Source: Perkinsus olseni (lineage: Eukaryota > Perkinsozoa > Perkinsida > Perkinsidae). Taken from it: 64,000 nucleotides of DNA. The stretch spans positions 62,001-126,000 of the forward strand of contig JABANP010000036.1 in assembly GCA_013115135.1 (NCBI GenBank). Reading direction: 5' to 3'. Under the pieces are notes generated by a model, which saw only the letters and a list, made by a program, of their open reading frames with translations, ran no database searches and was not told the origin of the DNA. Shown here in pieces: positions 21,717-41,961 of this stretch (positions are counted from its first letter, which is position 1; each line of letters begins with the position of its first letter). The translations under genes were made by a program, and so were the position numbers.

Positions 21717-24635
21717 ATGGTGTCTAAGAAGGCTTCTAAGAAGTTCAATAAGGCCAAGTCCAAGGTGTCCGCCAAGGCAAAGCAGAAGGCGAAGTTGACA
21801 GAGAAGATCAAGCGTAGAGATGAGATCAAGGAGAGCAAACGGAAAGGTCGTACGGGAAAACCTGACTGGGTTCCCTTATTGTGGCCATTACTCAGCTAAG
21901 CTCACTGAGGCGGAAGTAGAGGCTGGAGAGGAGGATATGGACGCAGAGCTCGACGCACAACTGGCTGAGATGGGTAGTATGGTTACGGGAGGATACTACT
22001 GGGCTGGGGTCGCCAACGCCGCCGCGACGAATGCACTCGTGAGGTGGGATGACGGACAATTGCTGTGTAGGGTCCGACGATGAGGCTGTCTTCTGCGTAC
22101 CTGATGGTATGGATGGCGAGGAGGAACTTGTGAAGGCACTCAATGACGGCGAGGATGACGAGGAGAAGACGCCAACTGAAGATGGTAATTCCGTTGGCGG
22201 TTGTTCAGAGTCCAGACGAATGACTCTTAGGGGCGAACGACGATGAGGCTGCAGCCCACAAGAAAGAGCTGGAGGCTCTCAAGGAAACTGATCCGGAGTT
22301 CTACAAGTAGGGTCGGGCACTGAGTGGTCTAGACCTACCCTCGGAGCCCGTGATTAGGTTCCTTCAAGAGACTGACCAAGACCTGTTGGAGTTCGGTCAC
22401 GGAGAGGAGACGGTAGAGGAGGAGAGTTCGGAAAATAAGGAGAGCAAGCCGAAGGCTAAGGTTGATGCCGGGGTAGTACACTTGGATTTAAGCGGGGGTG
22501 TTGTCCGAATGTTATATAGCTACTGAGTCGAGTATGTTGATGGCGGTCATGTGTATAGACATCCTGCATGTGGAGTGCATTGCCCAGTTAGCGTGCTGTT
22601 ACCTTTATGGTGGTATACTCGGCAGGTGCTGACGATGGATCGGCTGAATCAGCTGACGGAGGCTGCCGAAGGGAAGAAGGATGGCAACAAGTCTCTCAAG
22701 GCTCTACGAGCGGTACTCTCTGCTTATCGTGTTGCTAGTCGCATGAGCAAGGGGGAGGCTAAGGAGGGCGGTAATTCGGAGGAAGGTAGTCTGGGCAGGA
22801 TCGAAGCGGTACCACGACCGATTGTGGTCAGGCGAGGAGTCTGCCGCTGCTGGCGTACGCATCGAGGACGCAACGGTGTTCAATGCCGTACTGGAGTGGA
22901 CTCTCAAGAATGTGGGTCCATTGGTAGCCCGTTTGGCTCTGGCGTCACGAGGCGTGTTGTAGGCTCCCGTACTGCTCGATCATCATGATAAGCAAGTGGC
23001 TAAGTCTAAGGGGAAGCAGGCTGGTGCTGGCAGCGGGGGCAAGACTTATATGTTGGGTCGGATGTTCTGGAGTGAAAGTCTGAATCTATTGCAGCAGCTC
23101 ACCGACCTCGACACTCAGGAATTCGTAATATTGTGGCTGGTGATTGGTAGCTAGACAGAGAGTAGGTGCTGTGGCAACTGGCGAATGAGAGTGCTTTGAA
23201 GTACCTCATGCCGTTGAAGAAGCTGAAGCCATTGGTTATTAATGAGCTATGCAGGAAGTGGGCTAAGGGAGGTGATACTGTGGTAGAGACTCGCGAGGTC
23301 AGGCTCAGCCTCCTCGTTCTTTTCAGCCGCCCAGGGTACGAAGCTTGCGGCCTTCTCGGTGCTGTATAACTTGGTCGGGCACATCCTTAAGAGTGGTGCC
23401 TCGTCTAAGAAGTCTGCTGAGGTTGGACGAGAGGTCGAGGGTATCATGCGACGGATGTATAGAGCGTAGTATTGGGTGGGGTCGGCGTTGTACCATGAAC
23501 ACTCCCATACTCGATGGTGAGAACTGCGTATAGAGGGGAAGTGACTGTCGACCGCTCCTGGAGCGCATCGTGTCCAATGGTTCGCATATTTGGCCTCAAT
23601 CATCGACACCTGCGGGCAGTGCATCATTGCCATCGACGATAGCTGTTGCCTAAGCATGCCTTGCATAAACTTCCATAGCATGCTTCCTCAGGTATGTCGT
23701 ATCGTTACAGAGAGTGCCGGCCCTCACCCATAGACAGCTATCAGCATGTCGGTTCATGGAGAATTGTATTGCAGAGATGCTCACCCTTGAGCCGCAGGCT
23801 GCCTATCGGATAGCCTTCACCAGTAGTACCACACCAACCGTGACCAGTCGCTACCCGAGGTGACCGCCGTTGATGCAACTTCTTCGAGTAGGTATCCGTC
23901 AGCTTGGCGTCATTCTCCGGGCTGCTATGAAGGCCCAGAGCAAGGGTATTAAGTCCATCACGCCGGGTCAAAGTAGGCTACAGTTCTTGTGCGTATCACA
24001 TTCCAGTGGTCTCTCTTTGTAGTGGGGGGCTCCAAGGCGAGCAAGGCTGCTGCCGGTGGTTCTGCTGGGGTGGATTCGGTTCGACAGCTTTACAGTGTGT
24101 GCTATGTGAGGAGCTCGGCAGTTTGGGTTGCTGCGATGGAGCGGCTCCCGGAGCAGTTGAAGGACTTGGTAGTGTTGTCTGGGTGTGGAGGAGCGGTCAT
24201 TGTACTTGGGTAGTTGCATCCGTTGATGGTCATCCTGCTGTCCGCGGCCAAGTCCAAAGAGGGCCACACTGTCTACCTGCCCTTCATGTTGCACATGCTG
24301 GAACTTGCCAACTCCCTAGCGGAAAAGACCAACGTGTTCGCGCCACTTACTTCTCTGTTGGTGAGTGGATGAAAGCTAGAGGTGTCAGAAAGTGTGACTT
24401 CTGTTCAGCTGCGAGGGCTGTCCAACTTGGCGGCTAAGGAGAAACAGCAGACGAGTACTCGAAGATCAGCAGCGGCTTCTACGGACTTGAAGCCAACTCA
24501 GGTGAGGAAGCTTCGCTCCGCCGGTTCAGTCTTCGTCGAGTGCTGATGTCGTCACCATGCCAGGTTGACCTCGTTGTGAGGGTTTCCGAGAGGCAGCTGG
24601 ACAACCGTCCGACCAGTCAGGCGTTGCGAAAGTAA
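21717..24635 (+). CDS. NOC2: nucleolar complex protein 2 (Noc2) homologue
   Basis: Noc2 pairs with Noc1 and Noc3 to move pre-60S ribosomal particles through the nucleolus and nucleoplasm. The start at 21717 gives a lysine-rich N-terminus (MVSKKASKKFNKAKSKVSAK), then acidic blocks. The family signature follows across exons: KKELEALKETDPEFYK then FLQETDQDLLEFG (about 22263-22400). Later exons give LNQLTEAAEG, EDATVFNAVLEWTLKN, WQLANESALKYLMPL, SIRQLGVILRAAMKAQSKG and HPLMVILLSAAKSKEGHTVYLPFMLHMLELAN, matching the Noc2 core (IRQLAIxLR, then LxPLxQ...G...L.PT..Y.PLR..). The C-terminal exon ends SQALRK with TAA at 24633-24635. More than eight short introns are needed; I have not fixed all of them. 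Confidence 0.78.
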
Positions 24636-24863
24636 ATACTATTCATTTCATGGGGGTCCTGAATGTATCACGCTCCTCTCTTGTATCACGCTCACGTTGT
24701 TTATATATCAATATAACTGCACGAGCTTGGCCGAGAATTATTATAACACGATGCATCGAGGAGTATTGTGTGTGATGCTCCAGATACCTCTTATTCGTAT
24801 TAACTCACCACCTGGCCCTGCTGGCCCGTAGCCCCTCCTATCCTGAGATAACTACACCCTTGA

Positions 24864-25740
24864 TGACACATCTGAGGAGGCTACAGAAGTCCAACTTGGC
24901 AGTGAAGCACGAGGTAATGCGTGGGCAGGCAATGCTCGCGAGTTGGCCGGCGCATACACAAATGCGGACGCGGTTCTGATTTCCGTGTATCCATCGAGGC
25001 TTGTGCACGGGGCACAAGTCCCGGTCGCATGGGGGTTTTCACGGTTCTCGTGCATTCTGCACAGCTCAGTCTTCTCTCTCGTTTCAGCTGAAGCCTCTCA
25101 TCTCCCTTTCGGAGGAGACCTCGGCCCAAGTTACTCGTCTGAGGAATGCGCTGAAGTCCCCACCGGAACAGTTCATGATGTAGGAACGTCGTCGCGCTTC
25201 CCATGCGTTGATGATTCGCTGGCCCTCTCAGCTACAGCTTCAATGATACGGCGATGGGAAAGGCCTATCTACAGCAGCAGAAGCAAAGGGAAGAGGAGGA
25301 GAAGAGCAAGATTGAAGCTATGATGAAGGGTGATGAGGAGATCGAGCAGAGGCTCAAACGCCAGAGGGTAATACAGGCGGCAAGAGAATGCTTAGCGCTG
25401 GTGAAGTGCGCAAGGGTGGTGCTGGATTATGTGTTCGATAGTATCTTTGGTTGACGCTTAGCAGTGAGGGGATCCATGATGGTATGATGCATTAGGCCGA
25501 GGAGACTGGGGAGACCGAGGAAGGCCCTGCTAGAAGCAAACGATCTCTCAAGCGTCAAAGACAGAAGGAGAAGAAGAGACGTAAGGTCTTCTGGGGTGAT
25601 TAGGATAATTTCATGGCGCGTGACGATGTTCAGAAGCATGGCTGGCCGCCCAGGCTGCTGCAGCTGAGGCTATCGGCGAGACAGCCCAACAAGACAGCGT
25701 ACACGAGATGTCCTTCTCGGACTCTGAGGGAGAGGACTGA
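24864..25740 (+). CDS. basic coiled-coil protein with acidic tail, unidentified
   Basis: The ATG at 24864 gives MTHLRRLQKSNLAVKHE before a GTAATG donor. After a TTTCAG acceptor comes LKPLISLSEETSAQVTRLRN. A phase-2 intron (GTAGGA to TCTCAG) joins PPEQFMI to YSFNDTAMGKAYLQQQKQ, a long charged helix follows, then ARSKRSLKRQRQKEKKRRK, then an alanine-rich segment and an acidic tail SFSDSEGED with TGA at 25740. Basic helices with an acidic tail are common in nucleolar and ribosome-assembly proteins, but I do not recognise the family. The region 25400-25500 is poorly resolved. Confidence 0.5.
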
Positions 25741-25894
25741 TGGAGCCACCACTCTGTTTACTACTACTAACACGATATTCACTATCCCATCTCGTGGGAG
25801 GACTAAATCCTACCAACGTCAAAACGTTTCTTCTACGCGAAGGCCTTTTGGTTCCAGTGCGTCTAATCGGGTCTTGTTGCTGATTCCTTAGTTC

Positions 25895-26988
25895 ATGATT
25901 TTGATGTATCAGGAAGAAAATGATTCCGAACGGCTAGGGTTACTCGAGAGAATGATCGCCACAGGTGGCGCCCTGGTCACGGCCAAGATTTGTGTGTTTC
26001 TCGACAGCCGAAGTGTCGCCAATCTTATCACTTCCTCGCCTAGGATGGATGAGCTTTTTTGGGAGGAAGTACCCCCTCAGTGGAGGGCAGCCGGTAGGAC
26101 TCTATGGTAGGCCTCTTCTCTACCTGTTGCGTTGCCAGGACGACTCAACCAGCAATGCTTCTGGACGATGCACGTCACGGCTGGCCCTGCCTCATCGGCC
26201 CATCTCTGTGCGGCTGGCGGACGGTATCTGAGTCCGATGCTTTGGAGCCTGTGCCTCGAGACTGAGCCGGATGAACCTCTGCGATCCGCCCTGTCAAGTC
26301 CAGCAGTCTCGAGGTCGCTAAGGCGGCTGGAGGTGGACTGCGGGAGTGTGAATATTCGCCGATTATTACCTGTCCTGAGTAACTGTCGATTAGAGCAGCT
26401 CAAGCTAGACAACGTAGGCTGGGCTCTGTTCCATCGGCATCCCCCTCTTGCCTCATTGGTTGATGTGGTTCACAGGTTGACGATTTTGCCGTTGTGCAGC
26501 CGTTGCTGAGGACCTCTCTGAAAGAGATAAAGCTGTCCGCTGCACGAGAATGCTACTGTACTACCACACTCGAGTTTCCGCCTGGGATGACTCGTCTGCG
26601 GGAGCTGCAACTCAATTCAACCCGTAAAGGTAGTAGGACTAGGAGGTTGGTGCGCGGTATCTCGGTAGGGTATTTCCTGATGGTCAGGTGTTTGCCACGT
26701 ACCCGCTCGCTCGTTACGGAATATTCTCGAGGCTGCACGACACCTCCGTTGGTGTTCTCTAGCTGGAGCTACGACTGATAACGACGAGGTGATGCAGCTT
26801 ATACTGTGAAAGGCGTGTGCATGCCGTACCACTCCTTTCCTCAATTCGTCTCTTCTCAGGACCTCATATGTGCTCTATTTGTCCTGTACTCTCTCAACGA
26901 CCTACAACTATTTGACATTTCATTTAACCCAAGTCGCGGTTGGGGGATGGACCCCTACCGTCTGTATCAATTACGCCGCAAACTGTGA
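25895..26988 (+). CDS. F-box-like / leucine-rich-repeat protein
   Basis: The N-terminal exon from the ATG at 25895 has an F-box-like pattern (KICVFLDSRSVANLITSSPRM), with a buried-hydrophobic spacing like LxxFLxxxxLxxLxxxxKxF. Later exons show irregular leucine-rich repeats: SRSLRRLEVDCGSVNIRRLL, RLEQLKLDNV, SLKEIKLSAA, RLRELQLNS and LNDLQLFDISFNPSRG. The end is TGA at 26988. F-box/LRR proteins choose substrates for SCF ubiquitin ligases; that role is inferred from architecture alone. The F-box match is weak, and some exon joins between 26110 and 26880 are not settled. Confidence 0.5.
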
Positions 26989-27090
26989 GTGTCGGGATGA
27001 GTGTAGCTAGAGGTGTCAGAAACTGTCGCAACCCACTTGTAATGAGCCGGCATTCATCGAACGCATCACTTTTCGGCATGACTGGTAGAC

Positions 27091-27812
27091 ATGGCTCTTC
27101 GTGAAGAGAAGCGCTTCTGGTCCAGTTGGGATTTTATCTGCTATTTGCTTAGCTATACCCAATTACAACCCTGCCGCAATTGTTGTTCATGAAGCCCCTT
27201 CTCGCAGTTTCCCGAGCTTCCCCATATTCTGCGCCAACGAAGAAGCATCTTCGATATGCGTGTGCCGGGGACTGGGGTCAGCCCCAGTAGAGCGCCTCCG
27301 TGAAAGTTATCTAACTTGCCTTTGGTCCCGTAGTGGCTGGACACCAGAGCGTCTAGCCTGCTGTGAAGTCGGGGTGGATAAGTTGGAGTGCCGGGAGTGT
27401 GAGGAGGTAGTATCTTAGGTTGACCCTGGCACTTGATAGGAATCTTCGTCGGTAAGCACCGGCTGTGTAGGGCCGTCTAGTATTGGAAGGTGTGCATTCT
27501 CTAAGCGAGAAGCCTTTTCAGTGTGGTAGGATGACCTATGGTTGCATTGGGGGGTATCCACAACTGCCATCACAGGCATTCTGTTCGACTGGTGGTCAAC
27601 TCTCCTTCCCTTGGCAGATACTGAATTGGTACTCCTCCAGTAGTGTAGTCCCTACTGTCTCCCATGTAGTGGAGAGGGCGGTCTGCGGTCGTGCCCCTCC
27701 GCCAACTGTGCGGAGCTGCACGGAAGTCAGGCAGCAGGCGCTGGTCGCTGTCCGCCCCCAACGGGCACCCTCGGGATTCTGGAAGAGCATCGCGAGCTTC
27801 TTCGGTCGCTAA
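27091..27812 (+). CDS. possible C3HC (NIPA-like) zinc-finger protein
   Basis: The ATG at 27091 (MALREEKRF) joins by a phase-2 intron (GTCCAG to TCGCAG) to a segment ending RSGWTPERLACCEVGVDKLECRECEEVV. The GW plus later C-x2-C resembles the C3HC finger of ZC3HC1/NIPA (cARxGW...L.CxxC). The expected downstream H...CPW element is only loosely suggested (SFPWQ near 27610). The last exon ends SGFWKSIASFFGR at TAA (27812). The gene model is tentative. Confidence 0.35.
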
Positions 27813-28075
27813 GCGCCCGCACTACTCGGTCCACCGATTTTTAACCGCATATACTATTAGTAGTTTTTGGAAGTCTGATTACCGCTGCCGGGCCCCCCCG
27901 CAATGGGAGCTCACTCGGGGCTCCGAGTGCGTTGTAGCCTACATCTTTTCTCACTACTTTCACCCCACGGTCAGCAGCTTCACTATAGCCACCTTGGTGG
28001 TGCCAGCACCGGTTCATGTTGAGCTGCTGGGGGTAGCAGGCGCCCTTCTAGCATCTCAGCGATACCACTCCTCTC

Positions 28076-29099
28076 ATGTCTCTTCGGCAGAGTCGGCGGC
28101 TCCTTGCTGCTCTGCCCAGCAACACCGCGAGGATGCACAAGCGTTTTTATGACGTCGTGAAGGTCGCCCGGAATACCTCGGAGGAAGGCGGGGGATGGAC
28201 GGTCCTTTTGGATGGCAAGTGAGGGAAAATTCGAGGAGGTTGGGAGGAAGGAACACGCGGCACTTAGGCGTTTATCCACCCCTGCCAAGCACCCACTGGC
28301 GCTGCCCTCGGAGGGCTTGGCATTCGCAGTAGCCGAAGAATGGGAGCGACAAGACGGTTTTATACGACCTCAGTAGGCCGAGGGTGTGTGTGCATGCGTG
28401 CAAGGGCCGAGTTTGCAGTTTCATGCCGTTGATGGCGCTGGCGGCGACGACCATCGACCTGACGGTGCGGGATATGGGGTCAGTGGTGGACAGGAACCTC
28501 CATTACCTCGATACTGACCTTACATGCTACGGAGAGTATCCTGAGTGGGTCGATTACCGAAGGTCAGCTGCTGCACATTAGCGATTCCTCGTACCCCTGC
28601 CTCTGTTCAGTTTCGTGTCGAAGAAGTTCGACTGCGTGATCGGGTCGTGCAAGGGTATATCTCTGCCCAAACACTCGGAAGGAGCGGTACTGCTTGGGTG
28701 TGCGTGGGTTAGCGGTTTGAGCCCCACTCTCAGGACGCGGCCCTGAGGGCGTATCTTAGTACCTTTAACTCCATGGGAACTCACTGCGTTCGATGAGATG
28801 ACCAGATCGGCTAAGTCAGTCATCATCGCCCTCAACTACTACTTGGGGAACGCTCCCTTGCAGGAGGTAGCAACACCCGCTGTGCGGTTCTGGCGGAGGC
28901 TCTCCCTCAGGCGTGTAGGGCATCGGTTTTAGAGGAACTAGAGAACAGAGGGAAATGGGGGACGTAAGAGGAAGTTAAGGGTGTCGGGTTTGGATGCGTC
29001 CCTTGTAGTGTTGAGGGCGATCACGACGTCTCCGACCGGACGCTGAAGATGGCGATGGCCTCGTCGAAGTTTTTCGCCGAGGAAAGTCGAGCAGATTGA
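28076..29099 (+). CDS. ATP12: ATP12-type F1-ATPase assembly factor (ATPAF2)
   Basis: ATP12 is the mitochondrial chaperone that binds the F1 alpha subunit before the alpha3beta3 ring forms. The start at 28076 gives a targeting-peptide-like N-terminus (MSLRQSRRLLAALPSNTARM). Family landmarks follow across exons: RFYDVVKVA, GGWTVLLDGK, the block STPAKHPLALPSEGLAFAVA with EEWERQ, MPLMALAATTIDL, YLDTDLTCY, then FDEMTRSAKSVIIALNYYLG and KWGTVEGDHDVSD. All joins are GT-AG. One is a phase-2 donor GCAA|GTGAGG with a GGGAG acceptor; the last one (GTAAGA to TTGTAG) creates the KWGTVEG motif. The stop TGA is at 29097-29099. The length of about 260 residues fits the family. Confidence 0.88.
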
Positions 29100-29101
29100 C
29101 A

Positions 29102-29449
29102 ATGTCTCAGTGCCTTCGTTTCTGGCTCGGCATTTTTGTGTTAGCCTGTATGCTGCTGGGGAGTGGCGGCCTTACAGTCCTCCCCCTTCGAAGTTGTTGT
29201 TTGTTGTTGTCGCGGCTAGTCGGCATGTCATCATTTCGCCCTCACGGACCCTTCGGCCCCCTGGTCCCTGCAGTCACATCCAGTGAATGGTTGAAGAGGA
29301 AACCGTTGGGATACAAGGACGCGGCGGAGAAGGATTCGTCTGAGAAGGACGTAAGCTTCCGCTCTTTGCGTTCACCTTCTACGCCAGCCTGGCTCTCGAC
29401 TGACGCACTGGACTCAGACCAGGATTTGTGCGTTGAGATAATTTCATAG
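29102..29449 (+). CDS. open frame with hydrophobic N-terminus; possible 5' exon of the next gene
   Basis: A frame from an ATG at 29102 starts with a signal-like hydrophobic segment (FWLGIFVLACMLLGSGGL) and continues into a charged part. From the internal ATG at 29222 it can be spliced through short exons (about 29455-29575) in phase to the RPA12 exon at about 29575. It is either a long extension of the RPA12 gene or a separate small gene. Confidence 0.3.
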   Translation: MSQCLRFWLGIFVLACMLLGSGGLTVLPLRSCCLLLSRLVGMSSFRPHGPFGPLVPAVTSSEWLKRKPLGYKDAAEKDSSEKDVSFRSLRSPSTPAWLSTDALDSDQDLCVEIIS

Positions 29450-29594
29450 TATTCTGACAGTACAGCCAACGACGACGTGGGGTCTGGTCAGTGGCAATAC
29501 TGGTGGTGTTCCTCAGGCGGAACTCTGCGCAGAAGAATCGGAGTTGCCAGAGTGGGCTAAAGTGTCGAAGGAGGAGTACTTCAGATACGAGAAT

Positions 29595-30132
29595 ATGTTC
29601 TGTGGATGTAGGTCTGTAGTAGTAGCAATGGTTGCAAACGACTGTGTGATTTGCAGATTGCGGTTCTTTCTACGACCAGAGGCAGAAGGGACAGTACTCC
29701 GTGTGCTCTAGGTGCGGGGCGAAGCGAGATCGTGAGTTTTGGGGGGAGATGGTGAACTGAGGTAATACAGCTCACTTCAGGATTCGCCACTGGACCTCTG
29801 ATGGAGTCCCATGCGGTGTTGGACTATGGCGAGATGAAGGTGTGGATGAAGAATATTATTGATGAGGAGGAAGGGAAAGGAGAAGAAGGGCGACAAGAAG
29901 ATGGCTTTGGTAAGATCACCTCCCGCAGTACAGGGGAGGTCTGGGCGATCAGTATCCTGCCTGGAATGTATTGGAAGATAATGCCATTCTTTGTCAGGTC
30001 GATGAGGAATGCCCGAAGTGCAAGAATCCGAGGATGGCGTTCTGGACGCAGCAGCTGCGGAGTGCTGATGAGGGCCAGACGGTCTTCTATGAGTGCCAGA
30101 AGTGCGGCTACCGCTTCAACGTCAATACGTGA
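29595..30132 (+). CDS. RPA12: RNA polymerase I subunit RPA12 (TFIIS-like zinc ribbons)
   Basis: RPA12 supplies RNA cleavage activity and termination function to Pol I. The N-terminal zinc ribbon is MFCGYCGSFYDQ...CSRCGAKRD, the second C created by a splice (GTAGGT donor, TTGCAG acceptor). The C-terminal TFIIS-type ribbon is complete: CPKCKN, then QQLRSADEGQTVFYECQKCGY with the invariant RSADE loop. A 34-nt intron at 29840-29873 and a second ending at 29996 bring KKMAL directly before VDEECPKC, as the family expects. The stop is at 30130-30132. Coding sequence is open upstream of the ATG at 29595 (PEWAKVSKEEYFRYEN), so the protein may be longer at its N-terminus. Confidence 0.85.
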
Positions 30133-30306
30133 GTTACTACTACTGCCACCACTCACCAGCGGCGGCAGCCCTACCAGTTGTTCTTACGCCAACGTATACT
30201 GCTACTACTACCACCACGCTTGGTGTTGAGTTCGTAAAGGGGTATGAAGGTTTGTAGTGAGTGCAGCTTCGTACGAGGCCTCTAGCAGGACATGATTCAA
30301 TTGTAA

Positions 30307-33300
30307 TGGTCTCGTCAGCGCTCTCGGCCCTGCGAATAGATCTGCGGTACCTTTTCTCGCAGCGTGCAATCTTGAACAGTTCTGGCCGGCGAGGGTTCAG
30401 CGGCGCCGCTGCGGTGGTGGAGAGGTTGAGGATGATACGGAACATCGGGGTCTTCGCTCATGTGGATGCTGGGAAGACTAGTACGACCGAGAGGATGCTG
30501 CTGCACGCGGGGGAGATAGGCCAGCCTGGCAGCGTGGATCGGGGCACAGCCCAGATGGACTACCTACGACAGGAGGTCGAGCGAGGCATCTCCATCCGGG
30601 CGGCGGCCACAACCTTCAATTGGGCGGACTACACCATCAACTTGGTGGACACGCCGGGCCATGTCGAGTTTGGTGCGGAGGTCCAGAGGGCTGTCAGAGT
30701 CCTGGATGGCGCTGTAGTGGTGATAGATGGTACGGCTGGGGTGCAGGCCCAGACTCGGACCATATGGAAGCAAACTGACCATCTACCCAGGGTCATCTTT
30801 GTTAACAAATTAGACATCGAAGGGAGCCTCCTGGGAAACGGCAGTACGAAGCCTCAGCACAGCCTTGCCCCAATCCGTGAGCCAGCCCGTGATGATACAG
30901 TATCCACTACTTCATCCGGGTGGAGGCATCCGAGGTACCGTAGATCTGCTTACTCGGCAGGGCTACGAGTACCGAGGGGAGTATGGCGAGGTGCTGAGTG
31001 AAGCCAAGGTTGAAGATGAGGACGACCTTGATGGTGTTGAAAAGGCCCGCACTGAGCTGCTCGAGGTCTTGGCTATCTTGGATGAGAAGTTTGCGGAGGA
31101 GTACTTTGGCCGAGGGAGGTGGCTCCGGCTTCGATCAGCTCAGCCATACGGCGACAGTCCGTGTCACGGGCCCTCGTACCTGTCCTTTTCGGATCAGCCA
31201 TATCGAACATCGGCATACAAGTAGGTTGGTAGCCATGAATCCTGTGTAGTGAGCTGCTGTTGGCTTCAGCACCTGATGAACTCAATAGCATTGTATCTGA
31301 GTAACCCTATGGAGGCTGCTCGGGACCGCCACCACTACTTGCCGGACCCCTTTGGCGGAGGGTACGGTGATAGAGGCATTCAAAGTGATTCCCCCATCAA
31401 CGGATCCGGAGGAGGAGGAACGTGGCAACGTGGTCTACTGTCGGTAGGCCAGCCCGGCTCCGACCTCGGATACTCCTCGGTGGACAGGATACTCTCGGGT
31501 AATGTCGCAGCTGGGACGAAGCTACGCAATAGGACAAGGGAGAGGGAGGGAGAATACGAGACAGCCACCGGAGTGTACAGGGTGAAGGCATCTGAGCTGC
31601 ACCCGAGGAAGGTGCTCCTGGGTACGATTGTCGGGCTGGCCATCGGCCTTCCTCATCGCCATTGCCTCTCAGCTGGCGACATTGGTGTCGTTACGGGGCT
31701 GCAGAACATCCGAAGTGGTGATATCCTAACGGCTGTAGACGGTGAGGGGCGCATGAGCGAGGCTTGCGAGGCCATCATTGCACTGCGGAAGGAAGATGCC
31801 AAGGCCAGCGAGGTGCTACTACGGCAGCGTCAGGAGCCCACGCTGTTGCTCATAGTTGCCGGGAGTGTGTTTCACTACCTTTACCAGCAACACCAGGGAT
31901 AATGACGAGAGGCTCAGGATTGCACTGCAGAGGATGATGCTGGAGGACCCCAGTCTCGAGTAGGAGGACGTTCGACTCGGCTGGCCTATCGTTCTCATCG
32001 CGATCGCTCTGAGCATGCATCGCTGTAGCCCCAGTAGTGCACGGGTATTGCACCCTCCTGTCAGCTTCAAGGTGGATACGAATACGGGGCAGTTCCTGGT
32101 ATGGGGGATGGGTGATTTTCACTTGGACCTCCTACGGGACCGTATCGAGACTGAGTACCAGATACCAGCTAAGATGGGCGACTTGCGGGTACTCTGCCCT
32201 CCAACCTGGTCTTACTGTGCTTGTGAGCTCTCCTCCTTTCAGATAACGTACAGGGAGTATCTTTCGGAGGCCTTTGCCCTGACGAGCTCATCGCCGGGTC
32301 ACGACCTGGACCTGTCCATGAGGTTTATGATGTCAGTGGGGCCTACTAGGGACCTGCCAGTCCTGGAGGAGGGCGAGGAGGCAGGAGAGAGCGCCTATGT
32401 CAACGAAGTGGATATCGTTGACGGGGTCGACGCTGAGACCACCTTGCCGGAGGAGTTGAAGGCAGAGCTGAGGGAACTCCTGTGTGACGCTCTGACTATG
32501 GGACCATTGAAGAAGTCTAGAATGGCCGCGACTCATGTAACCAGATGGCTGAGGGGCTGCCGTTGCTGAGAGCGACTGCTGCTGCGTTCAGGTGACACTA
32601 TCGGATGTAGTATGGAAGGCCGGCCACGACAGCAGCGGCGATACAGCTGTTCTCAAGGACGAGGTCATTCGCATGTACCACTATCTCATGAGAATGGTGA
32701 GAGGGGCATGATTGCTGCCTGTGGTCGGCAAGTCCGCGGTCGGAATCTGGGTGATAAAGCTCATACTGTGCATAGATGTGTGAATGACGAGAAAGTGTAA
32801 TGAATTAAGGATTATTCATGTTAGCATTAGGTACTAATATCATAGATGAGTGCGAAATGTGGTATGATAGAGTCTATCTTTTTGTGAATAATAATTAACT
32901 ACTCGGTTAACTTTTCACCTCTCATTCCCGCAGGCCAAGAAGAAAGGATCCATCAAGATACTAGAGCCGATAGTTCAAGTTACGATCAGCGGGCCGGAGA
33001 GTATCCGTGGGACGGTAAGGACCATCCCCGCTATGGCGATTCACAGCTTTCCACCGACGTTTAGCTCAGCGGAGCCGTTCGGAGTGAGCTCATCCGGAAT
33101 CGGCGAGCCCATGTTGACCCTGTCGAGTCCCACGACGACTTCACCTGTGAGTTGGTAGCATACGTGCCGCAGTCGAAGATGAAGGGATATGCCGCCCACG
33201 TCCGGGCTACAACGGGTGGGAGGACCACACTCCAGGTGACTTGCCCGCAGCAGCAGCAGCACTCGATGAAGGACAGCCTCATCTCAGGCGGTACCAATAG

Positions 33301-33356
33301 GCTTCACCGAGATCGACCTCGATACGTTGAACGATGAGCTCTACGATGACTTCTGA
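30307..33356 (+). pseudogene. mitochondrial EF-G2 (GFM2-type GTPase), copy 1, frame-broken
   Basis: GFM2/EF-G2 splits mitochondrial ribosomes together with the recycling factor. Copy 1 has a presequence-like N-terminus, then G1 [16 protein letters not shown]2 [11 protein letters not shown]3 DTPGH and G4 NKLD. Later come the domain II segment FKVIPPSTDPEEEERGN, FLVWGMGDFHLDLLRDRI, domain IV and domain V (ILEPIVQVTISGPES), ending DELYDDF at TGA (33356). Normal introns include a phase-2 GTAGGA donor after LEDPSL. Three frame breaks do not look like introns. One is an extra base at about 30816, directly after NKLD ([11 protein letters not shown] follows in the next frame). One lies at about 31100-31120. 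One is an extra base near 31360 (FGGG then TVIEAFKV). Skipping the first by a GT-AG pair would delete NKLD. It is either a decayed duplicate or mis-assembled. Confidence 0.72.
30675..30815 (+). repeat. conversion-like tract, copy in GFM2 copy 1
   Basis: These 141 bases match 33859-33999 with only two differences, both third-position, although sequence on either side of the tract differs at many sites. It covers the segment from after the DTPGH motif through NKLD. Confidence 0.9.
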
Positions 33357-33390
33357 GGAGGCAGGGATTGCATGTTGTCTCAGACTCTGA

Positions 33391-36945
<3,555 letters not shown>

Positions 36946-37022
36946 GTGTTTCTGCGACCCCCTCCGCCGTCGTGTTCCGTAGCGTCGACTGTGGCTCTCT
37001 CTTTGACCAGCCCTCCTCCTCT

Positions 37023-38412
<1,390 letters not shown>

Positions 38413-38474
38413 TAAAGCGCAACTTGTGGGTTACACCAACCGTTGCTTCGCGCTACCCTACGGCGCCTCGAACC

Positions 38475-41961
<3,487 letters not shown>

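Noticed and set aside
27691..28152. 153-codon plus-strand frame overlapping the ATP12 start
   Set aside because: It crosses the end of the zinc-finger candidate and the ATP12 first exon in another frame, with no family content.
31300..31380. Programmed ribosomal frameshifting as the explanation for GFM2 copy 1
   Set aside because: Perkinsid mitochondrial genes use shifts at AGG and CCC sites, but this is a nuclear gene with introns. The break sites share no common motif, and there are several per gene.
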